Assembly: GCF_000021805.1 (NCBI RefSeq)
Contig: NC_011721.1
Coordinates: 1-50,894, forward strand
Reading direction: 5' to 3'
Length of the DNA stretch: 50,894 bases
Source of the DNA: Rippkaea orientalis PCC 8801
GTDB taxonomy: Bacteria > Cyanobacteriota > Cyanobacteriia > Cyanobacteriales > Microcystaceae
This document shows positions 34,131 to 43,631 of this stretch, piece after piece (positions within the stretch are counted from its first letter, which is position 1; each line of letters starts with the position of its first letter). The notes beneath the pieces were generated by a model, which worked only from the letters and a program-made list of their open reading frames with translations, had not been told where the DNA came from and did not search any database. Made by a program: the position numbers and the translations under genes.

Positions 34131-34962
34131 CATAAGAAACAGAGCCTATCATCGCTTCTGGGTCTACCTTACTGTATCAATGCGCTGGCTTTGTTCTGCC
34201 GAAAAGCCTGTGCGTTGTTAAACATGAAGATTTTCTCTCAATTTTTCTGGATACTCAAGCGGTTAGAGCCATCAACCGCGCTAGGATTCGCCACCTGGCT
34301 TGGCTCTTGTACTAAAGGGAATTGTGAGGTAAGATTGAGAATGACCCTGTAAAACAGGATTACTATGAGCATCAGAGACTTCCAGTCAACGAGGAACCCT
34401 ATATGCAACGAAACGCCGACAGCTTTGGCGAGTGTGTTCGGCGTTTCTTTAATTCCTCGTTTGGATTACCTCTGGTACAAAACCAGGGAGGTGATTAACT
34501 AGAGAAGATCTAAGTTATTAAATTTCAATAGACGGCTTAGCTACCAGCTAGGGCGACATCCACCGCATTGGTTTTATGATAAACCATTTTTGCGGAACAG
34601 TCAAACCTTGTCAAAAAATTGACTACCGCCTAAGAAATTGAGTTAAATTAGGATGTATTCCTAATTAATTGAGTAATAACAGGATCTTTTCTGGTTAAAA
34701 CTTCCCTTGGTGCATCGTTACAGCCACTAAGGAGGAAAATCATTTGTCGGAAACAACCGCCTAAGTTTTCAGTGCGTAAGCGTATGACTGAAAACGGTTA
34801 AAGACACCGTAATTTTCAATGCCTATAGCAACCGAAGGGAGTGCTGTGGGGATAACGATAGATAAATATCTATTGTTGTCAAAGAAGTCATAGAAATCAA
34901 TCAGGATTACGGACAAGGACAAGAAAAACCGTAATCAGTCACAACTGCAAGGAGAAGTCAAA
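34131..34962 (+). ncRNA. Candidate long structured leader / ncRNA upstream of primase
   Basis: No long ORF but many inverted repeats in series: 34178-34217 (11 pairs in 12), 34259-34279 (GCGGTT/AACCGC, loop AGAGCCA can pair with TGGCTCT 34301-34307, a pseudoknot), 34388-34461 (nested stems AACGAGGAA/TTCCTCGTT and GAAACGCCGA/TCGGCGTTTC), 34469-34491 (CCTCTGGT/ACCAGGGAGG, which covers a perfect Shine-Dalgarno GGAGGTGAT), 34646-34666 (AATTAGGA/TCCTAATT), 34765-34795 (GTTTTCAGT/ACTGAAAAC) and 34905-34936 (GATTACGG/CCGTAATC). The hairpin at 34410-34447 followed by TTCTTTAAT could also end a ~320-nt RNA. The class is not recognised; structure was judged by eye. Confidence 0.5.
34729..34795 (+). promoter_or_regulatory. 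Leader mini-ORF with strong RBS and adjoining hairpin
   Basis: AAGGAGG (34729-34735) is followed 8 nt later by TTG 34744, opening a six-codon frame (MSETTA) that stops at TAA 34762-34764. A 9-bp stem GTTTTCAGT/ACTGAAAAC begins on the next base. This is the geometry of a leader peptide controlling a downstream structure. The decamer ACCGCCTAAG occurs here (34756-34765) and also at 34625-34634. Confidence 0.35.
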
Positions 34963-37900
34963 ATGAAGAATTTGATAGAGATTTACAGTGAAGCGATCGC
35001 CCTACTAACCCCTCATCAGATTTACAACCGCTACCCCCATCAATTCCAAGATGACCGAAGTGGGAAACTGAGGGGAAGACCACCGTTCAGGGAATCGAAA
35101 AACGGAACCAGCTTTACGGTTTTTCCCGATAACGGGTTTTTTGATGCAGGAGACGGATTTTCAGGAAGTGCAGCCGATTATCTGCATAGTATGAAGATAG
35201 GCCGATGGGAACGGGCAAAAGGACGGGATTTCGTGGAAGCTGTACGAGAACTGTGTCAATTAGCCCGAATCCCATTTCCCGAACAAGAACTCAGTCCCGA
35301 ACAGATAGAGAAAGCAGCCCATTGGGAAAGGAGACGGGGGATAATAGGAAGTGCGATCGCCTTCTGTGAACAGGTACTCTGGACAGACATCGGACTAGAA
35401 GCGCGTCGTTATTTGAACGAAGAACGAGGATTAAGTGATCAAGACATCAAAACGTTACAGCTAGGGTATTTTGCCAATTATAGAGAAGTGGTAAAAATCC
35501 TCAAACAACGGGGGTTCAGCCAAGAAGAAATCAAAGCAGCCGGATTAGCCTCACCCAAATGGAACGGATACATTACCTATCCTTGGCATGATGATCAGGG
35601 TCGTCCGTTGACCATTTACGGCCGTTATCATCAAAAACATCCCCCCGAAGGGTTGCCCAAAACCCTAGCCTTACCAGGGGGAAGTACCAAGCGATCGCCC
35701 CTTTACCTCGATAAAGTCCTAGCCAACCATCACCGCGAAGCCATTTTTGTCGAGGGGGTCAACGACGCAGCCGTATTACAAACCCGTGGAGAAACCCGCG
35801 TCCTATCAGGAGTAGCAGCCAGTTTTAGCAACGAACAGATAGAAATCCTCAAGCGACGGGGCATTACCAAAATTTACCATTTAGGCGACCCCGATGGGGG
35901 AGGAGTTGGGGGAACTAATTCTAACTTGCAACGGTTAACCCTAGCTGGTATCAGCGTCTTTGTTCCCCCACAGTTACCCGATGGACTAGACCCCGATGAA
36001 TTTGTGATTAAATACGGGTTAGAAGCCTTTCATCAGCTAATATCGAACTCAGAGCATGGATTTCGATGGAAAGCCAAACAGATTATCGCCACCCACGGCA
36101 CAGACTCCGATGCAGCCATTAAAAAAGTATTAGAAGAGGCGATCGCTTGGAGTCGGCTGATTCCCAAGGAACAAGAATCTGACCTCAAGGCCTTCTATTG
36201 GGTAGAGATCCAACAGGCGATCGGCTCAACAGATACCAGTCAGTTTGTAGAACAGCTTCAAACCATCAAAACGCAAGCCAGCCTCGTAGAGGGGATTCCC
36301 AACTGGAAAGCCTCAGAACTAGCCGAATACATCGCCTATCGCCATCAATCGACTTTGGCGTGGAATACCCAGATTGAACAATGGTATCGCTACGAAGGAA
36401 AAGAAAAAGGAATTTGGAGCAAAGACGATAAATATTATATCTGGCAACTCATTCAAGAGGAATTGAAAGCCATTGCTCTAATTCATCAACAAAGAGATAA
36501 AAATGGCAACAAACCAGGGTTTAGTCATAACTTGGTCGCCAGTATCGAAAACCTGCTAAAAGGCTCCTTACCCGTCCGTCAATGGGATTCAATCGAGGGA
36601 CTGTTACCTTTAAAAAACGGGGTATTAAACCTAAAAACTCAAGAATTTCACCAACACGACCCTAAATATTGCCTAACCTACTGTTTACCCTACGAATACA
36701 ATCCCTTGGCCACCTGCCACCCTATCCTAGATTGGTTAAACCAGATGACAGGAGGAGATCGTATCATGGTGGAGTTCTTTCGAGCCCACTTAGCAGCCAT
36801 AGTCAGAGGTCGTTCTGATATCCAATCGTACTTAGAATTATTGGGACCAGGAGGGACAGGAAAAGGAACCCTGACTCGTTTAGCGACTGCTTTAGTGGGA
36901 GATCAAAATACAGTATCAACGACCCTGAAGAACCTAGAAGAAAACCGCTTCGATACCGCCCGTATTTTCGGGGCAAAACTGGTGGTCATTACCGATGCTG
37001 AGAAATTTGGGGGGGAAGTATCTGTCTTGAAAGCCCTCACGGGAGAAGATAAACTCAGGTTTGAGCAAAAATACAAGCAGCCCCTTGACGGATTCTATGC
37101 CCAAAGTCGGGTCATTATTTGTGCTAACGAGGCTCCTCAGTCTAGTGATTATACCAGTGGGTTAGCCCGCCGTCGCCAAACGACTTACCTAACCAATAAA
37201 ATCCCTATCGAGAAACAACGGAACCTCATCTCGATTAATGGTAAGGGCGTTACAGGAGAATTTGCCCAATATCTACCCGGATTGCTTAATTGGGTCTTAG
37301 CCATGCCCCCTGAAGAACTGGAACGGGCTATCCGAGAAATTCCGACTACTCACCCTTCCTTTACGCAACATAAAGCACAAGTACTTTGTGAAACCAACCC
37401 CATTGCCGATTGGTTAGATCAGGCGGTGGTGTATCGGGAAGGCTGGCGAACGAATGTAGGCATGGCCAAGCGGGATAAAGATTCCTCGTCCCCCAACCTG
37501 TTCCAATGCGTTAATCAGTGGTTGTATGCCAATTACGCCGAATTTTGTCAAAGTAGCGGGGCGCGTCCTGTTAGCTTACGGCGGTTTGTGAATTTGCTAC
37601 GGGATTTGGCAGTCAACCAACTGGGGTTAATGGTGAAAAAAGGACGCGATCGCCTGGGAGCATTTTTTGAAGGGTTAAAGTTGCGTAGTGAAATGGATAA
37701 CGATCCCTTGTTGATTAGTGGTGACAAGCCACCGGATACTCTCCCCCCTGGTGGTAATGGTGGTCAACCGAAAAATCCATCCTCACCTGATACCCCACCT
37801 ATGCCCTTTTGTGATGGCACTGTGATGGATGGTGATGGCACTGTGATCGCTGAAACCCTTGCACGCGATGGATGTGATGGCAGTGATGGGTTATCCCAAA

Positions 37901-38481
37901 AGTTAATTCAAACCCAAGGGGAAATTAGTTATGCGATCGCTGAGCATGAGAAATCAGAAAGTTTGGATCTAACGGTTTTACCGTCACAAGAACCGCCTCA
38001 AACTCAGATGGTGACTGAATGTGATGGCAATTCAGGGGAGCTATCACATCCATCATCTGCCGTCACCGAACTGATTGATCTTCTAACCCAATGGGAAACC
38101 ACCACCGACACTGAGTTCTCATCTGAAGATCAGTTCTTGGCCTATACCCAAACCCTGGAAGTGAAAATTAATGGTTGTTTCCCTGAGTTAGAAAGTATCT
38201 GTCCTGATTTTTGTGATCGCTGGTGTTTAGCTGTGCTCAAAGTGATTTCGTTGATTAATAACGAAGGTAAATCATTAGAAATTAACCACAATGAAGTAAA
38301 GACGCAGAAGTCATCTCATCACTTAAAATCTTTAAAGATTGGGCAAAAAGCCATATTTCGAGGGGGAGAAGTCCGCATCGAGCGATTGGTTAATGAGGTG
38401 GTGGCGTTGGTGAGTTCCTTGGAAAATCTGAAGCAAAAATCGTTTGAGGTAGCGATCGCCCATCTGAAACCTGTAGGTTAG
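34963..38481 (+). CDS. Plasmid primase-helicase (Toprim + P4/D5-type helicase)
   Basis: 1172 aa; ATG 34963 with AAGGAG at 34949-34954. N-terminal primase-like region (residues 30-110, with GFFDAGDGFSGSAADYL), then a Toprim-type domain (about 255-345: Glu264 in FVEGVND, D309-P-D311 in HLGDPDGGG). Next is a superfamily 3 helicase of the P4/D5 phage-plasmid primase type: GPGGTGKGT Walker A near residue 627, VVITDAEKFGGEVSVLKALT, and VIICANEAP. The C-terminal ~270 residues contain repeats of CDG/GDGTV (around 945-975), low complexity. It is probably the replication initiator of this plasmid-like element, preceded by a long structured leader. Confidence 0.9.
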   Translation: MKNLIEIYSEAIALLTPHQIYNRYPHQFQDDRSGKLRGRPPFRESKNGTSFTVFPDNGFFDAGDGFSGSAADYLHSMKIGRWERAKGRDFVEAVRELCQLARIPFPEQELSPEQIEKAAHWERRRGIIGSAIAFCEQVLWTDIGLEARRYLNEERGLSDQDIKTLQLGYFANYREVVKILKQRGFSQEEIKAAGLASPKWNGYITYPWHDDQGRPLTIYGRYHQKHPPEGLPKTLALPGGSTKRSPLYLDKVLANHHREAIFVEGVNDAAVLQTRGETRVLSGVAASFSNEQIEILKRRGITKIYHLGDPDGGGVGGTNSNLQRLTLAGISVFVPPQLPDGLDPDEFVIKYGLEAFHQLISNSEHGFRWKAKQIIATHGTDSDAAIKKVLEEAIAWSRLIPKEQESDLKAFYWVEIQQAIGSTDTSQFVEQLQTIKTQASLVEGIPNWKASELAEYIAYRHQSTLAWNTQIEQWYRYEGKEKGIWSKDDKYYIWQLIQEELKAIALIHQQRDKNGNKPGFSHNLVASIENLLKGSLPVRQWDSIEGLLPLKNGVLNLKTQEFHQHDPKYCLTYCLPYEYNPLATCHPILDWLNQMTGGDRIMVEFFRAHLAAIVRGRSDIQSYLELLGPGGTGKGTLTRLATALVGDQNTVSTTLKNLEENRFDTARIFGAKLVVITDAEKFGGEVSVLKALTGEDKLRFEQKYKQPLDGFYAQSRVIICANEAPQSSDYTSGLARRRQTTYLTNKIPIEKQRNLISINGKGVTGEFAQYLPGLLNWVLAMPPEELERAIREIPTTHPSFTQHKAQVLCETNPIADWLDQAVVYREGWRTNVGMAKRDKDSSSPNLFQCVNQWLYANYAEFCQSSGARPVSLRRFVNLLRDLAVNQLGLMVKKGRDRLGAFFEGLKLRSEMDNDPLLISGDKPPDTLPPGGNGGQPKNPSSPDTPPMPFCDGTVMDGDGTVIAETLARDGCDGSDGLSQKLIQTQGEISYAIAEHEKSESLDLTVLPSQEPPQTQMVTECDGNSGELSHPSSAVTELIDLLTQWETTTDTEFSSEDQFLAYTQTLEVKINGCFPELESICPDFCDRWCLAVLKVISLINNEGKSLEINHNEVKTQKSSHHLKSLKIGQKAIFRGGEVRIERLVNEVVALVSSLENLKQKSFEVAIAHLKPVG

Positions 38482-38510
38482 GGAGAGGAAATTGACGTAT
38501 AATTGAGAGA

Positions 38511-39470
38511 ATGAAAGACCCCAGTACATCGTTTGATTCTCCTTGGAAAGATATTGTCGAGGCTTACTTGCCAGATTTCATGGCTTTCTTTTTTCCCGAT
38601 GCCTACGAGCAAATCAACTGGGAGCAAGGCTTTGAATTTCTCGACAAAGAACTAGGGCAAGTCGTCCGAGATGCCCAACTAGGCAAGCGTTTCGTCGATA
38701 AACTGGTCAAGGTCTATCGAAGATCAGGAGAAGAAACTTGGGTACTGATTCACCTGGAAATCCAGAGTCAGTACGAGGCGGGGTTCGCTGAGCGAATCTA
38801 TGTCTATCAGTATCGGATTTATGACCGATATCGGCGAAAAGTAGCAAGTTTAGTGGTATTAGGAGATGAGAGTCCCACCTGGAAACCATCAGAGTTTGGC
38901 TATGAAATATTCGGGGTTGAGATTAACTATCGCTATCGGGTCGTCAAATTGCTAGACTTAGGACAGGATTGGGAAGCTCTGTCAGCCAATGAAAACCCCT
39001 TTGCCACAGTGGTCATGGCTCACTTAAAGGCGGGTCAGACCAAGAAAAATCGGCAAGAAAGGCTTCAATGGAAGTTGTCGTTAACCAGACAACTGTACCA
39101 AAAAGGCTATCTCAGACAGGATGTGATTAACCTGTTTCGGTTCATAGACTGGATTCTGAGCTTGCCAGACAACTTAGAAAGCGAATTTTGGAGTGAACTG
39201 CGACAATACGAGGAGGAACAGAGAATGCCGTATATTACCAGCGTTGAAAGACTTGGACGAGAGCGGGGGCGAGAAGAAGGGAGACTTGAAGGAATGCAGC
39301 GAGAAGCAGCCAACATGGTATTGCGCCAACTGAACCGCCGTCTAGGACAGGTTTCGCCCTCTGTAGAGGAGCAGATCCGTCAGCTTCGTGTTGAGCAGTT
39401 AGAAGATCTGGGGGTAGCCCTGTTAGAGTTTCAAGAAGAAGCCGACTTGCTGCAATGGCTGGCTAAGTGA
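38511..39470 (+). CDS. Rpn/PD-(D/E)xK nuclease-like protein with DUF4351
   Basis: 319 aa. N-terminal PD-(D/E)xK-like core with VLIHLEIQSQYEAGFAERIY (E-x-Q motif) of the recombination-promoting nuclease/transposase-like family. The C-terminal DUF4351 includes AANMVLRQLNRRLGQVSPSV and ends LLQWL. A charged coiled segment (RERGREEGRLEGMQRE) links them. Such genes are abundant in cyanobacteria; the biochemical role here is unproven. It starts 30 bp after the primase stop and could share its transcript. Confidence 0.88.
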   Translation: MKDPSTSFDSPWKDIVEAYLPDFMAFFFPDAYEQINWEQGFEFLDKELGQVVRDAQLGKRFVDKLVKVYRRSGEETWVLIHLEIQSQYEAGFAERIYVYQYRIYDRYRRKVASLVVLGDESPTWKPSEFGYEIFGVEINYRYRVVKLLDLGQDWEALSANENPFATVVMAHLKAGQTKKNRQERLQWKLSLTRQLYQKGYLRQDVINLFRFIDWILSLPDNLESEFWSELRQYEEEQRMPYITSVERLGRERGREEGRLEGMQREAANMVLRQLNRRLGQVSPSVEEQIRQLRVEQLEDLGVALLEFQEEADLLQWLAK

Positions 39471-39529
39471 GATTTCGAGGATTTTCTGGAAGCGATCACG
39501 GAGGCGTTGATTAAAATGGGATTGTGTTG

Positions 39530-40642
39530 TCAATTTTGTTGAAATGAAGACAAGACTTGTATCTGACTTGCATTTTCTAACAGAATTTGTGGATTAGCTT
39601 GTTGAGGAGAAATAATATTAATTTTTCCTTGCGCCTCGATGGTTACATTAGGATTAACTAAGAAATTCCGAGCAGTTTTGACCGTGTTTAAGTGATTGTT
39701 CCAAATTTGAGCTAGTTTCAGCCGAATCTTTTCAAATTCTTTAATATCTTCAAAATTAACTAAAGTAAAATAGCGGGGAATACCTTGGGTGATGACTTCT
39801 ATTCCATAAACGTCAAACTTCAGTTGGGGACTTTGGGGAAACTTAACTAACTTTCCCCTTAAGGTTTCTTGTTTTCCTTGTCTAGAAACTAATTTATCTA
39901 CAATTTTAAGAGGATTTTTTACGGATAGATTTAGAGTTAAATGGGTTGGTTTTTCAGGAAATGGTTGTATTTGATAACTAATATCAATCAAATCACCTCG
40001 ATATAAATCCTTGCTTAATTCTGGGGTTTCAACAAAAATGGGTATCACCCTATCTTTGTATTCTACTACTAATATTTTTCCTTGATTATTAATGGCATGA
40101 ACTTTGACAACTAAGTGGGTTTTGTCTTTTAATTCTGCTGGTATAGTTGCCTCATATTTATAGTTTTCACGACCGTCTAAACCTGACCAAGATTCCCTAA
40201 TTGTAGCAGATTCCACTAAAATATGGGGTTGAGGACTGGGATTATCTATTAATTTTCCTTTAAGACAAACTTGATCATGTCGTTTCACTTTTCCTAAAAT
40301 TTCTTGAGTCTTTTGATTAGCTGAAATTAAAGAAAAGTGACGAAATTGAAAAAAGTTATTAGGTTCACGAACAGATAAAACATATAATTGCTCTCCGCTA
40401 ACAGAGCCATGAATTTCTCCTAATAAACCTGTATTGTTTAATTCAACTGATAAACTTGATAAATTTAATCCTTGATAAGCAGATTCATGATAAACACAGG
40501 ATTTAGTAGCAGAGAAAACTGGAAAAACCAGGGTGAACAATCCAGTGATTACAGCCATTGTTAATAAAAATAATAAACTTTGATGACGAGACATATTATT
40601 GGAACAGGTAGAGTGAGGGAGTCGACAGAGGCGATTGCTCAT
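39530..40642 (-). CDS. Exported protein of unknown function
   Basis: Up to 370 aa. ATG 40594 gives a neat signal peptide (QSLLFLLTMAVITGLFTLVF, cleavage near VFSA) and may be the true start; ATG 40642 adds 16 residues; neither has a good RBS. The mature protein seems to be a series of beta domains with paired cysteines early on (SCVYHES, DQVCLKGK). Motifs like HILVESATIRESWSG suggest OB-like strands. No family is recognised. Convergent with the nuclease gene. Confidence 0.65.
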   Translation of the reverse strand: MSNRLCRLPHSTCSNNMSRHQSLLFLLTMAVITGLFTLVFPVFSATKSCVYHESAYQGLNLSSLSVELNNTGLLGEIHGSVSGEQLYVLSVREPNNFFQFRHFSLISANQKTQEILGKVKRHDQVCLKGKLIDNPSPQPHILVESATIRESWSGLDGRENYKYEATIPAELKDKTHLVVKVHAINNQGKILVVEYKDRVIPIFVETPELSKDLYRGDLIDISYQIQPFPEKPTHLTLNLSVKNPLKIVDKLVSRQGKQETLRGKLVKFPQSPQLKFDVYGIEVITQGIPRYFTLVNFEDIKEFEKIRLKLAQIWNNHLNTVKTARNFLVNPNVTIEAQGKINIISPQQANPQILLENASQIQVLSSFQQN

Positions 40643-40710
40643 ATAAGGATAGCAACGATAGCGGATTCACTCCATACTAGAAATAAGATGTGATCCCCAA
40701 TACTCAGACA

Positions 40711-40914
40711 ATGCCAAGAAAGAAAGTTTACGTTAGAGAGTACACAGTCAGAGCGCATGAACGGGAAATAAGCACTCGCGTGTTCAAGCTAGTCTGTTCA
40801 TTTTGCCACGACAGTTGTGAAAGAGAAACCTATGCCACGACCTGCCCCAAGTACGGAGAGCAATGCAAGGGGGTGAAAAAGAAGTGTAAACGATTCGCCA
40901 AAGAACAGAAATAG
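40711..40914 (+). CDS. Small cysteine-rich basic protein (zinc-ribbon-like)
   Basis: 67 aa from ATG 40711; a GTG at 40690 would add seven residues. Cysteines in [20 protein letters not shown] and CKGVKKKC could bind one or two zinc ions. Strongly basic ends suggest nucleic-acid binding. It precedes 40924-42018 by 9 bp in the same direction, so probably the same operon, of unknown role. Confidence 0.6.
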   Translation: MPRKKVYVREYTVRAHEREISTRVFKLVCSFCHDSCERETYATTCPKYGEQCKGVKKKCKRFAKEQK

Positions 40915-40923
40915 GGACAGACT

Positions 40924-42018
40924 ATGCTCAAACCACCGTCACCACCAACAGGGGCTAACGAATACCTATCACAATTGGCCAATTATTACCGTGAGTTAGT
41001 GGAGTACCACCAACAAGCAGCGATGGCCGCAGCGCAACAACTCGGTCATGTTGAGGCGTTGTTATCGAATAAATCAGCAATGCCACTGGCCGTAGAAACT
41101 CAATCATGGTTAGTCGCTGAACCCGAAACTACTGCAGAAAAAGCCATTGGTGAAAAGATAGAAGACAAAGAGGAACTCGACGAAGATGAGGAAGATGAAA
41201 ACGATTTAGAACAGTATCACGTTTCTCTGTTATCCCTTGATGATGAGGACGATGAGAATGAATTAGAACAGTATCGCGTCTCTCTACTGTCCCTTAAAGA
41301 GTTATTAGAAGCAGAAAGGGGGAAAATGCTGCACATAGACTATATTGTCAAGTATTTCTACGATTGTGAGGTAAACATAGCAATAGTCAAACCCAGAGTC
41401 GAGGAAAAATTAGAAGAAGGAGAACAGTTAAAACTATGGTCATCAGTACCCGATGCCCCTGATTGTTGGACGTTTACCCTGGCTGATTTCTTTGAGTTAG
41501 CCCCGAAAGAAGAAAGACCCTCATCAGCCTCTCAAAATACTGTGGAGAAGTTAAGCACGAAAAAAGTCGCCGAAAAATTATCAATACCCCGTGAAAAAAT
41601 CTACGAAATCAAGACGGCTTATCCAGGGGAATTGATAAAAGGTGTTGATTACTTTTATGAAGGAAAAAGAGGATTTTTATGGTCAGAAAGTGGACAAGAA
41701 AAACTCAAAAATTTGTCTCAGCGTTTAAAAATGAATCGAGTCAATGAAAAAAAAAATAGACAAATATACTCCTCAGATATAGCCATGTTAAAGGAATACA
41801 AAGGATTAAGCAAACTCAAAGCCATAGAAAAATTCTTTAAGAATAATCCAGGGAAAGCGGTAAGTATTACGGAAGTAATAGAAGCTCTCTACGGACAATT
41901 AAATCCAAGTCAAAAAATGATAATTAGAGAAACGATAGGCAAAGCGTTATCGGCGGGGAAAAAGAGAGGGTTATGGAGAAACGTTCCCACAAAAATAGGC
42001 TTTTATCAGTCTAATTGA
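40924..42018 (+). CDS. Large acidic protein with winged-helix-like C-terminus
   Basis: 364 aa. N-terminal helices (residues 8-50), then an acidic tract with a tandem near-duplicate of ~18 residues (DEN-D/E-LEQY-H/R-VSLLSL at about 91-125). A winged-helix-like part follows (SLKELLEAERGKMLHIDYIV...), then an HTH-like KKVAEKLSIPREKIYEIK (about 215-235). The last ~80 residues (GLSKLKAIEKFF...KRGLWRNVP) look like another winged helix. Possibly a plasmid regulator or DNA-binding protein; I do not recognise the family. Confidence 0.65.
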   Translation: MLKPPSPPTGANEYLSQLANYYRELVEYHQQAAMAAAQQLGHVEALLSNKSAMPLAVETQSWLVAEPETTAEKAIGEKIEDKEELDEDEEDENDLEQYHVSLLSLDDEDDENELEQYRVSLLSLKELLEAERGKMLHIDYIVKYFYDCEVNIAIVKPRVEEKLEEGEQLKLWSSVPDAPDCWTFTLADFFELAPKEERPSSASQNTVEKLSTKKVAEKLSIPREKIYEIKTAYPGELIKGVDYFYEGKRGFLWSESGQEKLKNLSQRLKMNRVNEKKNRQIYSSDIAMLKEYKGLSKLKAIEKFFKNNPGKAVSITEVIEALYGQLNPSQKMIIRETIGKALSAGKKRGLWRNVPTKIGFYQSN

Positions 42019-42145
42019 TGCACAGCCTGGACTACAGAATAGGAGACGCAGCCCTATTCATTTATCGATTCGATAAGATACCTTGACTGCCCGAAAATAA
42101 AGGATTGTCCAAGGAATAGAAAGTGACAGAACAATTGTCCAGAAC

Positions 42146-43321
42146 CAGAAATGTTGAATGTCGTAATAAAACTTTACATATTCAATCACACTAACCCTAT
42201 AATAGCCATTTTTCATCTTAACCAAATTAGTTTTCTGAACCAATGTACATAGCTGATTTCCTGACACATATAGGACTGAAGATAACGAAGTTTATCTAAT
42301 ATAGTTTTGCCAAATTCTTGAGGTATTTCTATTAGCTGTAAAATGAGATAAGCGATTAAGCAACAATAAATTTGAATGCGAATACCATTTTCATTCTTGG
42401 TCATTAATCTGTCTAGTTTTAAGTGCATCTTTAAAAACTTCCAGAGTAACTCTATCTGCCATCTTTGTACATAAATCTCTGCTATTTCTTCATTACTTAC
42501 TACGGCTTCTTCATCCACAGGTAAATTCGTAGCTAATCGAAATTCTGTTCTCTTTTCTAAGTCACAAAATGCTACTACTCTAATTTCTATCTCCCTTCCA
42601 TCTTTTCCCACTTTACTCTTACCATTCTCTAGCATTTCTAAGGTAACATTATTTTTTATTCTCAGGACAAATGTTTGATTTTTGTTCTCTTTTAGCTTTT
42701 TGATTCTTTCACAAGATGCAAAACCTCTATCCATTATCCCTAGTCCATTTTCAGGAATTTCTTCTAGCGTTTTCTGACCATATTTATGCTCATGTCCCTG
42801 ATCAAAATAAATCACTATGCCCCCTGGTTCTGATGTCCAACTATCCAACCCACAAAATAATTTTACTTGGTGATATCCTTGACTCCATAATAGTTTACTT
42901 GTTAAACTGATAATTGTTGAATCAATAGGAAAATAAAAACGAGCGTTTCTTTTACCCTTCTTTCGCCGTAGTTGTTCTTTTAGTTGATTAATGATGTCAA
43001 GAAATACTTGAGGATCTCTTCTTTTACTTGCCTTAGAAAAGTTAGATATTTTTAAATCTATTCCTTGAGTATTTAATCTTTTAAATAAATCCTGCATACT
43101 GACCACACTTTTATCCATTACATACTCTAACCAACAGCAGACAAATGAAAAGGTATTGAGAACTGGATAATCATTTCTGGGTAACGGCTTTAAGATAGAT
43201 TTAATGACTTTGGGAAAACTTTGTACAATCAAAGGAGTTATTTTACTTTTCTACATTTTTGCTAATTTTATCATTCTCAACAAATTTTTTCAAGACTTTT
43301 TTCTAACATTCAACATTTCTG
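42146..43321 (-). mobile_element. IS4-type element copy B (intact)
   Basis: 1176 bp, ends CAGAAATGTTGAATGT. A 9-bp duplication GTCCAGAAC (42137-42145 and 43322-43330) marks a clean insertion. It contains a complete transposase and serves as the reference for the damaged copy A. Confidence 0.92.
42213..43232 (-). CDS. IS4 family transposase (copy B)
   Basis: 339 aa from TTG (43232). IS4 core: FPIDSTIISLTSKLLW, GLGIMDRGFASCERIK and the Y-(2)-R-(3)-E-(6)-K signature YVQRWQIELLWKFLK. Complete and probably active. The intact middle (residues ~190-235) is what copy A lost. Confidence 0.93.
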   Translation of the reverse strand: MIVQSFPKVIKSILKPLPRNDYPVLNTFSFVCCWLEYVMDKSVVSMQDLFKRLNTQGIDLKISNFSKASKRRDPQVFLDIINQLKEQLRRKKGKRNARFYFPIDSTIISLTSKLLWSQGYHQVKLFCGLDSWTSEPGGIVIYFDQGHEHKYGQKTLEEIPENGLGIMDRGFASCERIKKLKENKNQTFVLRIKNNVTLEMLENGKSKVGKDGREIEIRVVAFCDLEKRTEFRLATNLPVDEEAVVSNEEIAEIYVQRWQIELLWKFLKMHLKLDRLMTKNENGIRIQIYCCLIAYLILQLIEIPQEFGKTILDKLRYLQSYMCQEISYVHWFRKLIWLR

Positions 43322-43430
43322 GTCCAGAACCAGATGGGATTAATAGTGAAATCGATAAGGTTAAATAAAATTTTTAACCCAAAAAAGTTGATAATACCAC
43401 AGATGAAATAGGCTAAAAGAGTTAGCATGA

Positions 43431-43631
43431 TTTTTTAAATTTTACTGATAAATTGGTATTGAATTGCTCACTGATTTTCAGTATAGCAGTTTTTTAGTTT
43501 AATCCTTTAAGTAGACAAAATTTAACAGATTTGTTAACATCAAATAACTGAACTTCCTCTTTGACAAAACCCAATGACGTATGCTTCATGAGGAATACAC
43601 CGAATTAGCTACCCCTGTTTACTGGGTATAA
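43431..43631. other. Gene-free stretch
   Basis: AT-rich; I see no ORF, strong hairpin or IS end. Confidence 0.4.

Larger units (their letters stand above)
42058..43430 (-). pseudogene. Small membrane protein gene split by IS4 copy B
   Basis: Minus-strand coding from ATG about 43430 to 43322, interrupted by the IS at 42146-43321, then to the stop at 42058. Removing the IS and one 9-bp duplication gives an in-frame protein of ~61 residues with two hydrophobic segments (LTLLAYFICGIINFFGLKIL and IVLSLSIPWTILYF). It ends KVSYRIDK. Family unknown; a small membrane protein. Confidence 0.75.

Noticed and set aside
34131-34962. Group I or group II intron, or retron
   Set aside because: I found no domain V-like hairpin, no P7-type core, and no reverse transcriptase or homing endonuclease; the region lies upstream of an intact gene instead of splitting one.
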